NCBI GenBank assembly: GCA_903876615.1
Contig: CAIRAS010000524.1
Coordinates: forward strand, 1-6,156
Length of the DNA stretch: 6,156 nucleotides
Direction: 5' to 3'
Source: an uncultured Holophagaceae bacterium
Lineage (GTDB): Bacteria > Acidobacteriota > Holophagae > Holophagales > Holophagaceae
Below the pieces are notes generated by a model. The model had not been told where the DNA came from, did no database searches, and was given only the letters and a program-made list of their open reading frames with translations. This document shows, in pieces, positions 1-6,156 of the stretch (its first letter is position 1; each line of letters starts with the position of its first letter). The translations under genes and the position numbers were made by a program.

Positions 1-1
1 C

Positions 2-817
2 CACCCCGTGCGCCAGGAGGACGAGCGCGTGGACATCGACGCGGTCCGGGCCTTGGCCCTCCAGCACCGGCCCAAGATGATCGTGGTGGGTGCCTCCGCC
101 TACAGCCGCACCTGGAACTTCCCCCTCTTCCGCGAGATCTGCGACGAGGTGGGCGCCTTGCTCATGGTGGACATGGCCCACATCGCGGGCCTGGTCGCCA
201 CCGGACACCACCCGAGCCCCGTGCCGCACGCGGATTATGTAACCACCACCACTCACAAGACCATGCGCGGCCCCCGCGGCGGCCTGATCCTCTGCAAGTC
301 CCACTACGCGAAGGACATCGATCGGGCTGTCTTCCCGGGCGTCCAGGGTGGCCCCCTCATGCACGTCATCGCCGCCAAGGCCGTGGCGCTGCACGAGATC
401 ATGCAGCCGGACTTCAAGGCCTACAGCGGCCAGGTGATCCGGAACGCCCACGCCCTCGCCAAGGGCCTGCAGGAGCGCGGCTGGCGCATCGTCAGCGGCG
501 GCACCGACACCCACGTGTTCCTGGTGGATCTCCGGGACCATGGGCTCCTGGGGCACGAGGCCGAGGAGTGCCTCCACCGGGCCGGCATGACCACCAACAA
601 GAACGGCATTCCCTTCGATCCCAACCCGCCCCTCAAGCCCTCTGGCGTGCGCCTCGGCAGCCCCGCGCTCACCACCCGCGGCATGAAGGAGGACGAGATG
701 GACCACATCGCCCGCTTCTTCGACCTGACCCTTCGCCACCGGGCTGATGAGAGCACCTTCGCCCGGGTCCGCCAGGAGGTCTTCCACCTGACCGATCAGT
801 TTCCCATTCCGGAGTAG
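2..817 (+). CDS. glyA: Serine hydroxymethyltransferase, 5' truncated by window edge
   Basis: PLP-dependent cytosolic enzyme that interconverts serine plus tetrahydrofolate with glycine plus 5,10-methylene-tetrahydrofolate, the main source of one-carbon units. The visible part is the C-terminal 271 codons; by comparison with E. coli GlyA (417 residues) about 143-145 N-terminal residues lie left of the window. The frame is open to the edge, so the GTG at position 8 is an internal valine and not the start. Seen directly: VDMAHIAGL, with the Asp and His that contact the PLP ring (E. coli D200 and H203); TTTTHKT, whose Lys (codon 84 from the GTG) forms the Schiff base (E. coli K229); the GPRGG loop; VFPGVQGGPLMHVIA; and SGVRLGSPA, with the substrate-carboxylate Arg (E. 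coli R363). The C-terminal small domain is complete and ends at TAG. A strong terminator follows 21 nt after the stop. No key residue is missing in the part seen. Confidence 0.96.
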   Translation, partial: HPVRQEDERVDIDAVRALALQHRPKMIVVGASAYSRTWNFPLFREICDEVGALLMVDMAHIAGLVATGHHPSPVPHADYVTTTTHKTMRGPRGGLILCKSHYAKDIDRAVFPGVQGGPLMHVIAAKAVALHEIMQPDFKAYSGQVIRNAHALAKGLQERGWRIVSGGTDTHVFLVDLRDHGLLGHEAEECLHRAGMTTNKNGIPFDPNPPLKPSGVRLGSPALTTRGMKEDEMDHIARFFDLTLRHRADESTFARVRQEVFHLTDQFPIPE

Positions 818-838
818 TTCCGCCCTGGGGCCTGACCA

Positions 839-874
839 CCGCCAAAACGCTCTGCGTTTTGGCGGGTTGTTTTT
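839..874 (+). terminator. Rho-independent terminator of glyA
   Basis: There is a perfect 12-bp inverted repeat, CCGCCAAAACGC (839-850) and GCGTTTTGGCGG (854-865), with a TCT loop. It is followed by GTTGTTTTT (866-874), which serves as the U-tract. It lies 21 nt past the glyA stop on the coding strand. The stem also carries A/T pairs in its middle, but the GC base next to the U-tract is typical of an intrinsic terminator. The next gene starts 20 nt after the stem, so any transcription of it from the glyA side must read through this site. Confidence 0.87.
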
Positions 875-875
875 C

Positions 876-881
876 AGGGGG
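876..881 (+). promoter_or_regulatory. Ribosome binding site of the cyclotransferase gene
   Basis: AGGGGG is followed by 4 nt and then the ATG at 886. This purine run favours 886 as the start over the in-frame TTG at 859, which lies inside the right arm of the upstream terminator and has no Shine-Dalgarno sequence. The spacing is a little short, so the match is moderate. Confidence 0.6.
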
Positions 882-885
882 TCGC

Positions 886-1317
886 ATGGCTGGCGCCGAC
901 GGGCTGTTCGTCTATGGCACGCTGCGGGAGGGCGGGTCGAACCATGCCTGGCTGCTTCGGACGCACCCCGAGGGGCTGACCCGCGCCCGGGTCCCGGGCC
1001 GGCTCTTCCAGCTGCCGGCGGGCTATCCCGCCCTGGTGCCTGGGCCGGAGCCCGAGGCGCCGCCGCCCTGCCCTGGCTGGGTCTTCGGCGACTTCGTGGG
1101 CTACGAGGACGAGGGAGACCTTGATTCGGCCCTGGCGGACTTGGACCCCCTGGAGGGCGTCGAGGAGGGGCTCTTCAGCCGCGAGATCCTGCCCGTAATC
1201 CTCGAAGGAGGCCAGCAGTACCAGGCCTGGGTCTATGTGTTCCATGTGGAACGTCTGCCCCGGCTGCTGCGGGAGGCCGTGGAGCTGACGGATGGGGACT
1301 GGTCTTCCTACCTCTAG
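886..1317 (+). CDS. Gamma-glutamylcyclotransferase-family protein (AIG2/GGCT-like)
   Basis: A 143-residue soluble protein of the gamma-glutamylcyclotransferase/AIG2-like fold. Known members release 5-oxoproline from gamma-glutamyl amines, peptides or glutathione breakdown products; many bacterial members have no proven substrate. Seen directly: the N-terminal strand and glycine loop LFVYGTLREGG (residues 7-17), which binds the substrate in this family; GWVFGDFV (64-71); and LDPLEGVEEGLFSREILPV (86-104), where Glu90 sits at the position of the catalytic acid in the LDxxEG motif. QAWVYVF (113-119) is the usual following strand. The length is normal for the family, and no signal peptide or membrane segment is seen. 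The ATG at 886 is chosen because it has a purine-rich RBS and the family motif begins seven residues in. The gene follows glyA on the same strand but behind a terminator, and meets the ABC permease gene tail to tail. The fold is fairly certain; the substrate is unknown. Confidence 0.86.
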   Translation: MAGADGLFVYGTLREGGSNHAWLLRTHPEGLTRARVPGRLFQLPAGYPALVPGPEPEAPPPCPGWVFGDFVGYEDEGDLDSALADLDPLEGVEEGLFSREILPVILEGGQQYQAWVYVFHVERLPRLLREAVELTDGDWSSYL

Positions 1318-1366
1318 TCTCCAGGGCGAGGTGGGGTACCGCCTGGACACCCCCGAGCTGCGGGGC

Positions 1367-2173
1367 CTAACGGATCTGCACCCTTGCGGGCGGTGCCTTC
1401 GCCGCTGGGGGCCGATGCTTGAGCACCCAGGCCACGTCCGCCCAGCCGGCCAGCAGCACCAAGCCCAGGGTGAGGGCCATGGTGACCGATACCCAGTGGT
1501 GGCCCCGCTGGAGATCCGCCCGACCCTGGGCCACCTGCAGGTAGCCGGCGATGCCCAGGCCCAGGGTGACGCCCACCAGCAGGCCACCCCACAGGTGGAC
1601 CATGTCAGGAAAGGCCCCCGTATCAATGAGCCGCAGGCTCAGCCACCGCACCCCAAGGAAGAACCCCGCCCAGGCTGCCAGGTCCAGCAGCAGCCACAGG
1701 GACCGGGAGCGCACCTGGATGGACACCGCGTGAAAGAACAGCAGCAGGACCAGGCTCCCGGCCAGGCCGACCCCGAGGATGGACCCGACATCCTTGAGCC
1801 CGAGCTGGCGCCAGAGGCCACTCAGCAGCACTGAGGGCAGGCTGGTGAGAAGGCCTGCCACCAGGGCCAGGCCCAGACCTGCCATCACCTTGCCCAGGAA
1901 GATCTGGGCTGGATGGAGGGGCTGGTTCAGGAGAAACCCGAAGCGCCGCTCCTCCAGGTCCCGGCTCACCATGGTCGCCCCGAAGAGGAGGGCTATGACC
2001 CAGGCGAGCATGGTCCCCGAAAACACCCCCATGAAGGAGGCCTTGTCCTGGGTGGTCACGGGGTTCGGATCGAAGTAGAGCCCCAGGAGCTGGATGACAC
2101 CAATGCCCAGGGCCAGCAGGAGGACATTGCGGCGGCCGGTCCACTCCCGGCGGGTGACGGCAAGGATGCTCAT
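1367..2173 (-). CDS. ABC-2-type transporter permease, last gene of GntR-ABC operon
   Basis: A 268-residue integral membrane protein that would form the membrane channel with the ATPase encoded just upstream. Hydrophobic segments, by eye, lie near residues 17-33, 48-69, 93-118, 131-151, 158-178, 193-213 and 227-250, giving six or seven helices. Between the second and third is a charged cytoplasmic stretch, SRDLEERRFGFLLNQPL (70-86), followed by HPAQIFLGK; a charged loop here is typical of ABC-2 permeases, where it faces the ATPase. The C-terminal tail is short and basic (LKHRPPAAKAPPARVQIR). There is no signal peptide apart from the first helix. The start ATG overlaps the TGA of the ATPase gene (ATGA), with GAGGTG five nt upstream. 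The substrate cannot be deduced; context with a YtrA-type regulator suggests export or envelope-stress response rather than nutrient uptake, since no binding protein is encoded nearby. Family assignment is by topology and context rather than a unique motif. Confidence 0.85.
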   Translation of the reverse strand: MSILAVTRREWTGRRNVLLLALGIGVIQLLGLYFDPNPVTTQDKASFMGVFSGTMLAWVIALLFGATMVSRDLEERRFGFLLNQPLHPAQIFLGKVMAGLGLALVAGLLTSLPSVLLSGLWRQLGLKDVGSILGVGLAGSLVLLLFFHAVSIQVRSRSLWLLLDLAAWAGFFLGVRWLSLRLIDTGAFPDMVHLWGGLLVGVTLGLGIAGYLQVAQGRADLQRGHHWVSVTMALTLGLVLLAGWADVAWVLKHRPPAAKAPPARVQIR

Positions 2174-3060
2174 GAGGCCACCTCGGAGTCACTGCCCACC
2201 AGGGCGACAAACAGTTCTTCCAGAGACAAGGGATGGGCCTGCAGGCCCGGGACCTGGCTCGGATCACCCTGGGTGAGGATGGCCTCCCCGCCCAGGCTGC
2301 CCGCACGGCTCCAGAGGGGTGCGAAGGGGGCCAGGTCCCGGGGGTCCACCGCCTGGGTGGGCGCCCAGCTCACCTTCCGGTGCCGGGCCTTGAGGTCCTC
2401 CAGACTGGCGTCCACGAGGAGCCGGCCCTGGTGCAGGATGCCGATGCGATCCGCCAGACCCTCGATGCCCGCCAGATCGTGGGTGGTGAGGAGCACCGTG
2501 GTGCCGCGCTCCCCCAGCTCTCCCAGCAGCTCATCGTAGACCTCGCGCCGGGCCACGGCGTCCAGGCCCAGGGTCGGGTCGTCCAGCACCAGCAGGGCCG
2601 GCTTGGGGCCCAGGGCCAGGGCCAGGGCGACCTGCCCCTTCTGGCCCCGGGACAAGCGGCCGAAGGGCAGGTCCATGGGGATGCGGAAGCGCTGCAGCCG
2701 CTGGTCCACGCCCACCTGGTCCCAGGTGGGGTAGAGGCCCCCGCAGAACCGGACCAGCTGGCGGGTGGTCATGAGGGGCGGTGCGTCCGGCTCCTCGGCC
2801 ACCACGCCCACGCGGTGCATGAGGGCCTGCCGGGAGGACCACACATCCTGGCCAAAGAGCTCCACCCGCCCGGCCGTGGGCCTCTGGTGGCCCAGGAGGC
2901 AGCGCACCAGAGAGGTCTTGCCGGAGCCATTGCGCCCTAGCAGGGCATAGACCTGCCCCGGCTCCACCTGGAAGGTGGCCCGGTCCAGGGCCTGGGTGTG
3001 GCCGTAGCGCACCCCCACTTGGCGGCAGTCCACGGGCAGCGACGCTGCTTGGCTGGTCAT
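2170..3060 (-). CDS. ABC transporter ATP-binding protein with Asp in place of Walker B Glu
   Basis: A 296-residue cytoplasmic nucleotide-binding subunit that would power the ABC-2 permease encoded next. Motifs from the ATG: Walker A GRNGSGKT (42-49); a Q-loop region VGVVAEEPDAPPLMT (84-98), where the usual Gln is Glu-like as in other ABC-2 ATPases of this style; signature LSRGQ (136-140); Walker B ALLVLDDP (155-162); D-loop LGLD (164-167); and H-loop Thr-Thr-His at 192-194. The residue after the Walker B Asp is Asp161, where most ABC ATPases have the catalytic Glu. After residue 220 comes a roughly 75-residue accessory C-terminal region without a recognised domain. The frame stays open 120 codons upstream, but that part is out of frame with the regulator gene, reads as low-complexity Gly/Pro/Arg, and is a shadow. 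The ATG at 3060 has AGGAGG six nt upstream and overlaps the regulator stop (ATGA). Exporter-type ATPase is near certain; the cargo is unknown. Confidence 0.93.
   Translation of the reverse strand: MTSQAASLPVDCRQVGVRYGHTQALDRATFQVEPGQVYALLGRNGSGKTSLVRCLLGHQRPTAGRVELFGQDVWSSRQALMHRVGVVAEEPDAPPLMTTRQLVRFCGGLYPTWDQVGVDQRLQRFRIPMDLPFGRLSRGQKGQVALALALGPKPALLVLDDPTLGLDAVARREVYDELLGELGERGTTVLLTTHDLAGIEGLADRIGILHQGRLLVDASLEDLKARHRKVSWAPTQAVDPRDLAPFAPLWSRAGSLGGEAILTQGDPSQVPGLQAHPLSLEELFVALVGSDSEVAS
2179..2184 (-). promoter_or_regulatory. Ribosome binding site of the permease gene
   Basis: GAGGTG on the minus strand lies five nt before the permease ATG at 2173, inside the last codons of the ATPase gene. 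With the ATGA overlap it supports translational coupling of the two subunits. Confidence 0.65.
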
Positions 3061-3464
3061 GACTGGCCTCCTGTCGGGGCTGGTTTGAGCGTCTTCCAGG
3101 CGATACCCAGGGTGGTGGTGGCCTCTGCCTGGTCCGCCCCCACGGAGAGGGCCGTGGTGGCAAAGCGCAGGGCCCCTTCGCGCAGCAGGCCGAGGCGCTC
3201 GGCGGGGCTGAAGCCCGGGGGTGTCTCGGACACATAGGTCCCGTCCCCCCGACGCACCGTGAGGACGCCCGCCTCCACCAGGTGCTGGTAGGCCCGCACC
3301 ACGGTGTTGGGGTTCACCCCCAGCTCCCGGGCGAGGTCCCGCACCGAGGGCATGAGGGCCCCGGCGGCCAGGCCACCCGTGGCCACCAGGCGGCGCACAC
3401 CCTCTTCGATCTGCCGCCACAGGGGCGCTGCTTCTGCTGGATCCACCTGAAGGATGGCCTTCAT
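3057..3464 (-). CDS. GntR-family transcriptional regulator, YtrA subfamily
   Basis: A 135-residue DNA-binding protein, most likely a repressor of its own operon. It has a single N-terminal winged helix-turn-helix of the GntR type: LWRQIEEGVRRLVATGGLAAG (first helix and turn, residues 15-35), PSVRDLARELGVNPNTVVRAYQHL (39-62, the HTH), and GVLTVRRGDGTYV (66-78, the wing). Only about 55 residues follow, mostly helical; there is no large effector-binding domain such as FadR, HutC or MocR regulators carry. That short architecture is what defines the YtrA subfamily, whose members usually sit first in an operon with ABC transporter genes, as here. The ATG at 3464 has GGGAGG six nt upstream, and the next upstream region is promoter sequence, so the start is well supported. 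The stop overlaps the ATPase start. A perfect inverted repeat over its promoter is the likely binding site. The inducer is unknown. Confidence 0.93.
   Translation of the reverse strand: MKAILQVDPAEAAPLWRQIEEGVRRLVATGGLAAGALMPSVRDLARELGVNPNTVVRAYQHLVEAGVLTVRRGDGTYVSETPPGFSPAERLGLLREGALRFATTALSVGADQAEATTTLGIAWKTLKPAPTGGQS
3067..3072 (-). promoter_or_regulatory. Ribosome binding site that fixes the ATPase start
   Basis: AGGAGG on the minus strand lies six nt before the ATG at 3060 and within the final codons of the regulator gene. It decides in favour of the 296-codon ATPase and against the 120-codon in-frame extension upstream. Confidence 0.8.
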
Positions 3465-3470
3465 GCGTTG

Positions 3471-3476
3471 CCTCCC
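3471..3476 (-). promoter_or_regulatory. Ribosome binding site of the GntR regulator gene
   Basis: GGGAGG on the minus strand is followed by a six-nt spacer and the ATG at 3464. It is the only good start signal between the promoter and the HTH-coding region. Confidence 0.78.
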
Positions 3477-3484
3477 GAGCGGGC

Positions 3485-3510
3485 TACTGTATCGCTGGAT
3501 TAATACAGTA
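3485..3510. promoter_or_regulatory. Putative YtrA-type operator, perfect inverted repeat
   Basis: TACTGTAT (3485-3492) and ATACAGTA (3503-3510) form a perfect 8-bp inverted repeat separated by 10 nt, with half-site centres 18 bp apart. It is AT-rich in a strongly GC-rich window, lies 21 nt upstream of the GntR gene, and includes the proposed -10 element. GntR-family dimers bind such palindromes. That this protein binds here is inference from position and symmetry. Confidence 0.72.
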
Positions 3511-3532
3511 AGTCAGTCTTGGGGCCCGTCAA
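3505..3532 (-). promoter_or_regulatory. Sigma70-like promoter of the GntR-ABC operon
   Basis: On the minus strand, TTGACG (3532-3527, five of six matches to TTGACA) is followed by a 16-nt spacer and TACTGT (3510-3505), a modest -10 keeping the T, A and final T. Transcription would begin around 3497-3499, leaving a leader of about 35 nt before the ATG. The palindrome covers the -10 and start site, so a bound repressor would block polymerase. The -35 is good and the -10 is weak. Confidence 0.62.
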
Positions 3533-3591
3533 GGGGGAAAGATGCGGGGGATGGAGAAACCCTATCTGGAGGAGGAGACAAAGCACCGCAA

Positions 3592-3635
3592 CACCAAGAC
3601 AAACGGCGCGATCACTCGCGCCGTTTGTCTTGGTG
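3592..3635 (-). terminator. Long hairpin terminator after gyrA, possibly bidirectional
   Basis: The arms 3592-3611 and 3616-3635 form a perfect 20-bp stem with a four-nt loop (TCAC on the plus strand). It begins 12 nt after the gyrA stop. The GC-rich core (GGCGCGA and TCGCGCC) is flanked by AAGACAAA on the left and TTTGTCTT on the right, so on either strand a short GC hairpin is followed by a T-rich run. Beyond the full stem the minus strand has only a weak T-rich stretch. It separates gyrA from the promoter of the GntR operon. Confidence 0.8.
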
Positions 3636-3647
3636 AAGGCCTGGAGG

Positions 3648-6155
3648 CTATAGACCCAGTTTGGGCTGCTCGCCGCTTTCGTCGGGACCCGGGTGGGCCA
3701 GGTCGCCGTCCACCAGATCCTCTTCCTCGTCCAGAGCCATGGCGCTGGCGTCGATCTTGGCCAGACCCACCACCCGGTCCGCGGGGCTGGCGAGCTTGAG
3801 CAGGCCCACGCCCTGGGCGGCGCGGCCGGTCTTGCGGACCTCGTCGATGAGGAAGCGGATGACCATGCCCTCCTGGCTGATGAGGAGGCACCCTTCCCCG
3901 GGCTTGACGAGCTTGAAGCCCACCACCCGGCCATTGCGGACCCCGGCGCGGATGTTGATGACCCCCGTACCGCCGCGGCCCTGGAGCCGGTAGTCCTGGA
4001 GCATGCTCCGCTTGCCATAGCCCTTTTCGCAGACCGTCAGCAGCATGCCGTGGCCCTCGGTGCTCAGGTCAGGCTCGACACCCTCGGGCAGGTCCGGCAG
4101 GGCGTCCGCCACTTCCATGTCCACGATGTGGTCGGCCTTCGCCAGCTTCATGCCCCGCACACCGGTGGTGGCGCGGCCCGTGGCGCGGATGTCCTCTTCG
4201 GGGAAGCGGATGGCCTTGCCCTGGGCGGTGGCCAGGACGATCTGCTGGGTTCCGGTGGAACGGCGGACGGTTACCAGGCTGTTGTCGTCGTCGATATTGA
4301 GGGCGATGAGGCCGTTGGCGCGGATGTTCGCATAGGCCGCCAGACTGCTCTTCTTGACCGTGCCATCGGCGGTGGCGAAGACCAGATACTCCCCTTCAGG
4401 GAAGTCCCGCAGGGCCATGAGGGTGACGACGCTCTCGCCATCCTTGAGGGAGATGAGGTTCCGGATGTGCTTCCCGCGGGTGGATGCGGCGGCCTCGGGT
4501 AGGTCGTAAACCTTAAGGGCGTACACGATACCCTTGTCAGTGAAGGCCATGAGGGTGTCGTGAGCCTTGGTCATGAAGAGCTGCTCGACGAAGTCCTCGT
4601 CCTTGGTCTTCATGCCGACCTTGCCCCGGCCCCCGCGCCGCTGGCGGCGGTAGGCATTCAGGTCCGTCCGCTTAATGTAGCCGGCCTTGGACATGGTGAC
4701 GACCATGGGATCGTCGGGGACCACGTCCTCCATGCGGATCTCGCCGGAGTAGCCCACAATCTCGGTGCGGCGGTCATTGCCGAACTGCTCGGCCACAGCC
4801 TGCAGCTCTTCCTTGATGACCTTCAGCAGCAGGCCCTCATCGGCCAGGATGGCCTGGAGCTTGGCGATGGTCTTCTCCAGCTCGGCCAGCTCGTCGAGGA
4901 TCTTTTCCCGCTCCAGGCCCGTGAGGCGCTGGAGACGCATGTCCAGGATGGCCTGGGCCTGCAGGGCCGACAGGCAGAGCCAGGGCTCCTTCTTGAGGGC
5001 CGCGGCGGTGGCGAAGGCGCCCGCCATGAGGCCGGCCTTGGCCTCCTCGGGACTCTTGGCCGCGCGGATCAGCTTGATGACCGCATCCAGGTGGTCCAGG
5101 GCGATCTTCAGGCCCATGAGGATGTGGTGGCGCTCTTCGGCCTTGCGGAGCTGGAAGAGGGTCCGGCGGGTGACCACCTCGCGGCGGAACCCGATGAACT
5201 CCTGCAGGATCTCCCGGAGGGTGCACACCCGGGGCTGGCCGTTCACGATGGCGAGCATGGTGATGGGGAAGCTGTTCTGGAGCTGGGTCTGCTGGTAGAG
5301 CTGGTTCAGGACGATGTCGCTGGGCTCATTCTTCTTCAGCTCCACCACCAGGCGGATACCCTCGCGATCACTCTCGTCCCGCAGATCACTGATGCCATCG
5401 ATCTTCTTCTCGCGCACCAGATCGGCGATCTTCTCGGTGAGGGTGGCCTTGTTGACCTGGTAGGGCAGCTCCGTGAACACGATCTGCTCGCGGTCCCCGG
5501 CGCGCCGGATCTGCTCCACATGGGACTTGGCGCGCACCACGCAGCGGCCGCGGCCAGTGCGGTAGGCATCCACCACGCCCTCGGTGCCGAGCATGAGGCC
5601 GCCGCCCGGGAAGTCGGGGCCGTGGATGTGAGCCATGAGGCCCTCGAGCCCCGTCTCAGGATGGTCGATGAGGGTGACCAGGGCCGCACAGCACTCCCGC
5701 AGGTTGTGCGGCGGGATGCTGGTGGCCATGCCCACGGCGATGCCCTGGGAGCCATTCACCAGCAGGTTGGGGAAGCGGGAGGGCAGGACGAGGGGTTCCT
5801 CCATGCTGCCGTCGTAGTTGGGGCCGAAGTCCACCGTGTCCTGGTCGATGTCGCCCATCAGCTCGTTGGCCAGCCGGGACAGGCGGGCCTCGGTGTAGCG
5901 CATGGCCGCTGCGGAATCGCCATCGATGGAGCCAAAGTTGCCCTGCCCGTCCACCAGCACGTGGCGCATGGAGAAGGGCTGGGCCATGCGAACGAGGGTG
6001 TCGTAGATGGCGGAGTCGCCGTGCGGATGGTACTTACCCATCACGTCACCGACGGTGCGGGCGGACATCTTGTAGGCCCGGTTCCACTCGTTGCCCGACT
6101 CTTTCATGGCAAACATGACGCGGCGATGCACGGGCTTGAGACCATCGCGGACATC
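3648..6155 (-). CDS. gyrA: DNA gyrase subunit A, N-terminus cut by window edge
   Basis: The A subunit of the A2B2 type II topoisomerase that introduces negative supercoils; it cuts and rejoins DNA and wraps it on its C-terminal domain. There are 835 codons visible; the first eight, DVRDGLKP, align with E. coli residues 36-43, so about 35 residues are missing. Seen: the winged-helix region with [26 protein letters not shown] with the catalytic Tyr (E. coli Y122; codon 5897-5895); [21 protein letters not shown]; the tower domain; and the coiled-coil end with [17 protein letters not shown]. The GyrA box QRRGGRG (4643-4623) opens the beta-pinwheel domain and separates GyrA from ParC. The tail is acidic ([11 protein letters not shown]) and ends at KLGL. 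The quinolone-determining positions are Ser and Asp (E. coli S83, codon 6014-6012; D87, codon 6002-6000), the sensitive type. The predicted full length, about 870, is normal. The nearest downstream gene has its own promoter beyond a terminator. Confidence 0.98.
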   Translation of the reverse strand, partial: DVRDGLKPVHRRVMFAMKESGNEWNRAYKMSARTVGDVMGKYHPHGDSAIYDTLVRMAQPFSMRHVLVDGQGNFGSIDGDSAAAMRYTEARLSRLANELMGDIDQDTVDFGPNYDGSMEEPLVLPSRFPNLLVNGSQGIAVGMATSIPPHNLRECCAALVTLIDHPETGLEGLMAHIHGPDFPGGGLMLGTEGVVDAYRTGRGRCVVRAKSHVEQIRRAGDREQIVFTELPYQVNKATLTEKIADLVREKKIDGISDLRDESDREGIRLVVELKKNEPSDIVLNQLYQQTQLQNSFPITMLAIVNGQPRVCTLREILQEFIGFRREVVTRRTLFQLRKAEERHHILMGLKIALDHLDAVIKLIRAAKSPEEAKAGLMAGAFATAAALKKEPWLCLSALQAQAILDMRLQRLTGLEREKILDELAELEKTIAKLQAILADEGLLLKVIKEELQAVAEQFGNDRRTEIVGYSGEIRMEDVVPDDPMVVTMSKAGYIKRTDLNAYRRQRRGGRGKVGMKTKDEDFVEQLFMTKAHDTLMAFTDKGIVYALKVYDLPEAAASTRGKHIRNLISLKDGESVVTLMALRDFPEGEYLVFATADGTVKKSSLAAYANIRANGLIALNIDDDNSLVTVRRSTGTQQIVLATAQGKAIRFPEEDIRATGRATTGVRGMKLAKADHIVDMEVADALPDLPEGVEPDLSTEGHGMLLTVCEKGYGKRSMLQDYRLQGRGGTGVINIRAGVRNGRVVGFKLVKPGEGCLLISQEGMVIRFLIDEVRKTGRAAQGVGLLKLASPADRVVGLAKIDASAMALDEEEDLVDGDLAHPGPDESGEQPKLGL

Positions 6156-6156
6156 G

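Noticed and set aside
859..885. TTG start giving a nine-residue longer cyclotransferase
   Set aside because: It lies in the right arm of the glyA terminator and has no RBS. The ATG at 886 is better placed relative to the family motif.
1351..1365. Small hairpin CCCCG-AGCTG-CGGGG between the convergent genes
   Set aside because: The stem is five bp and no T-run follows on either strand, so it cannot be called a terminator.
2233..2940. 235-codon plus-strand frame antisense to the ABC ATPase
   Set aside because: It mirrors the Walker A to C-terminal coding region, has no start signal, and has shadow-like Gln/Pro/His/Gly composition.
3061..3420. 120-codon in-frame N-terminal extension of the ABC ATPase
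   Set aside because: It overlaps the GntR gene in another frame and is Gly/Pro/Arg-rich low complexity. The ATG at 3060 has a good RBS and begins a normal ABC ATPase.
3542..3799. Plus-strand reading frame of 85 codons with a purine run before its ATG
   Set aside because: It reads through the 20-bp hairpin and then antisense to the gyrA 3' end, has no promoter, and turns Pro/Arg-rich as expected for a GC-rich shadow.
3693..4502. 269-codon plus-strand frame antisense to gyrA
   Set aside because: The opposite strand is an unbroken, highly conserved GyrA C-terminal domain. The antisense protein is Ala/Gly/Asp/His-rich and resembles no known family; long antisense frames are common at this GC content.
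1..6156. CRISPR array, tRNA, rRNA, insertion sequence or attachment site
   Set aside because: No regularly spaced repeats, cloverleaf-like stretch, transposase motif or flanking direct repeats were seen; nearly all of the window is accounted for by conserved coding sequence.

Overview
This is a GC-rich bacterial chromosomal window (about two thirds G+C by eye) with ordinary core and accessory genes and no mobile element, CRISPR array, rRNA or tRNA that I can see. The GlyA and GyrA proteins are clearly bacterial. The base composition and protein style suggest a high-GC Gram-negative lineage, perhaps Acidobacteriota (Holophaga/Geothrix-like) or a deltaproteobacterial relative. The sequence alone cannot settle this, so treat it as a weak guess.

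Layout: the left part reads on the + strand. It holds the 3' two thirds of glyA (serine hydroxymethyltransferase), a strong intrinsic terminator, and a small gamma-glutamylcyclotransferase-like gene that starts only about 20 nt past the terminator stem. From 1367 onward everything reads on the - strand. In transcription order there is gyrA (DNA gyrase subunit A, cut by the right window edge at its N-terminus), a 20-bp perfect hairpin that ends its transcript, and then a compact three-gene operon: a short YtrA-type GntR repressor, an ABC ATPase and an ABC-2-type permease. The permease converges tail to tail with the cyclotransferase gene, with 49 bp between them.

The operon is the most informative part. 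Both of its gene junctions are 4-nt ATGA overlaps. Upstream of the regulator there is a sigma70-like promoter (TTGACG, 16 nt, TACTGT) whose -10 element lies inside a perfect 8-bp inverted repeat (TACTGTAT, 10 nt, ATACAGTA). The simplest reading is an autoregulated repressor controlling a membrane exporter or stress-type ABC transporter, as in ytrA-like operons of other bacteria. Its substrate and inducer cannot be read from the sequence. The ATPase has Asp where the Walker B catalytic Glu usually sits.

I found no convincing evidence of a wholly new biological system. The leads worth checking are the operator/promoter overlap, the Asp-for-Glu change in the ATPase, and how the cyclotransferase gene is expressed behind a strong terminator.
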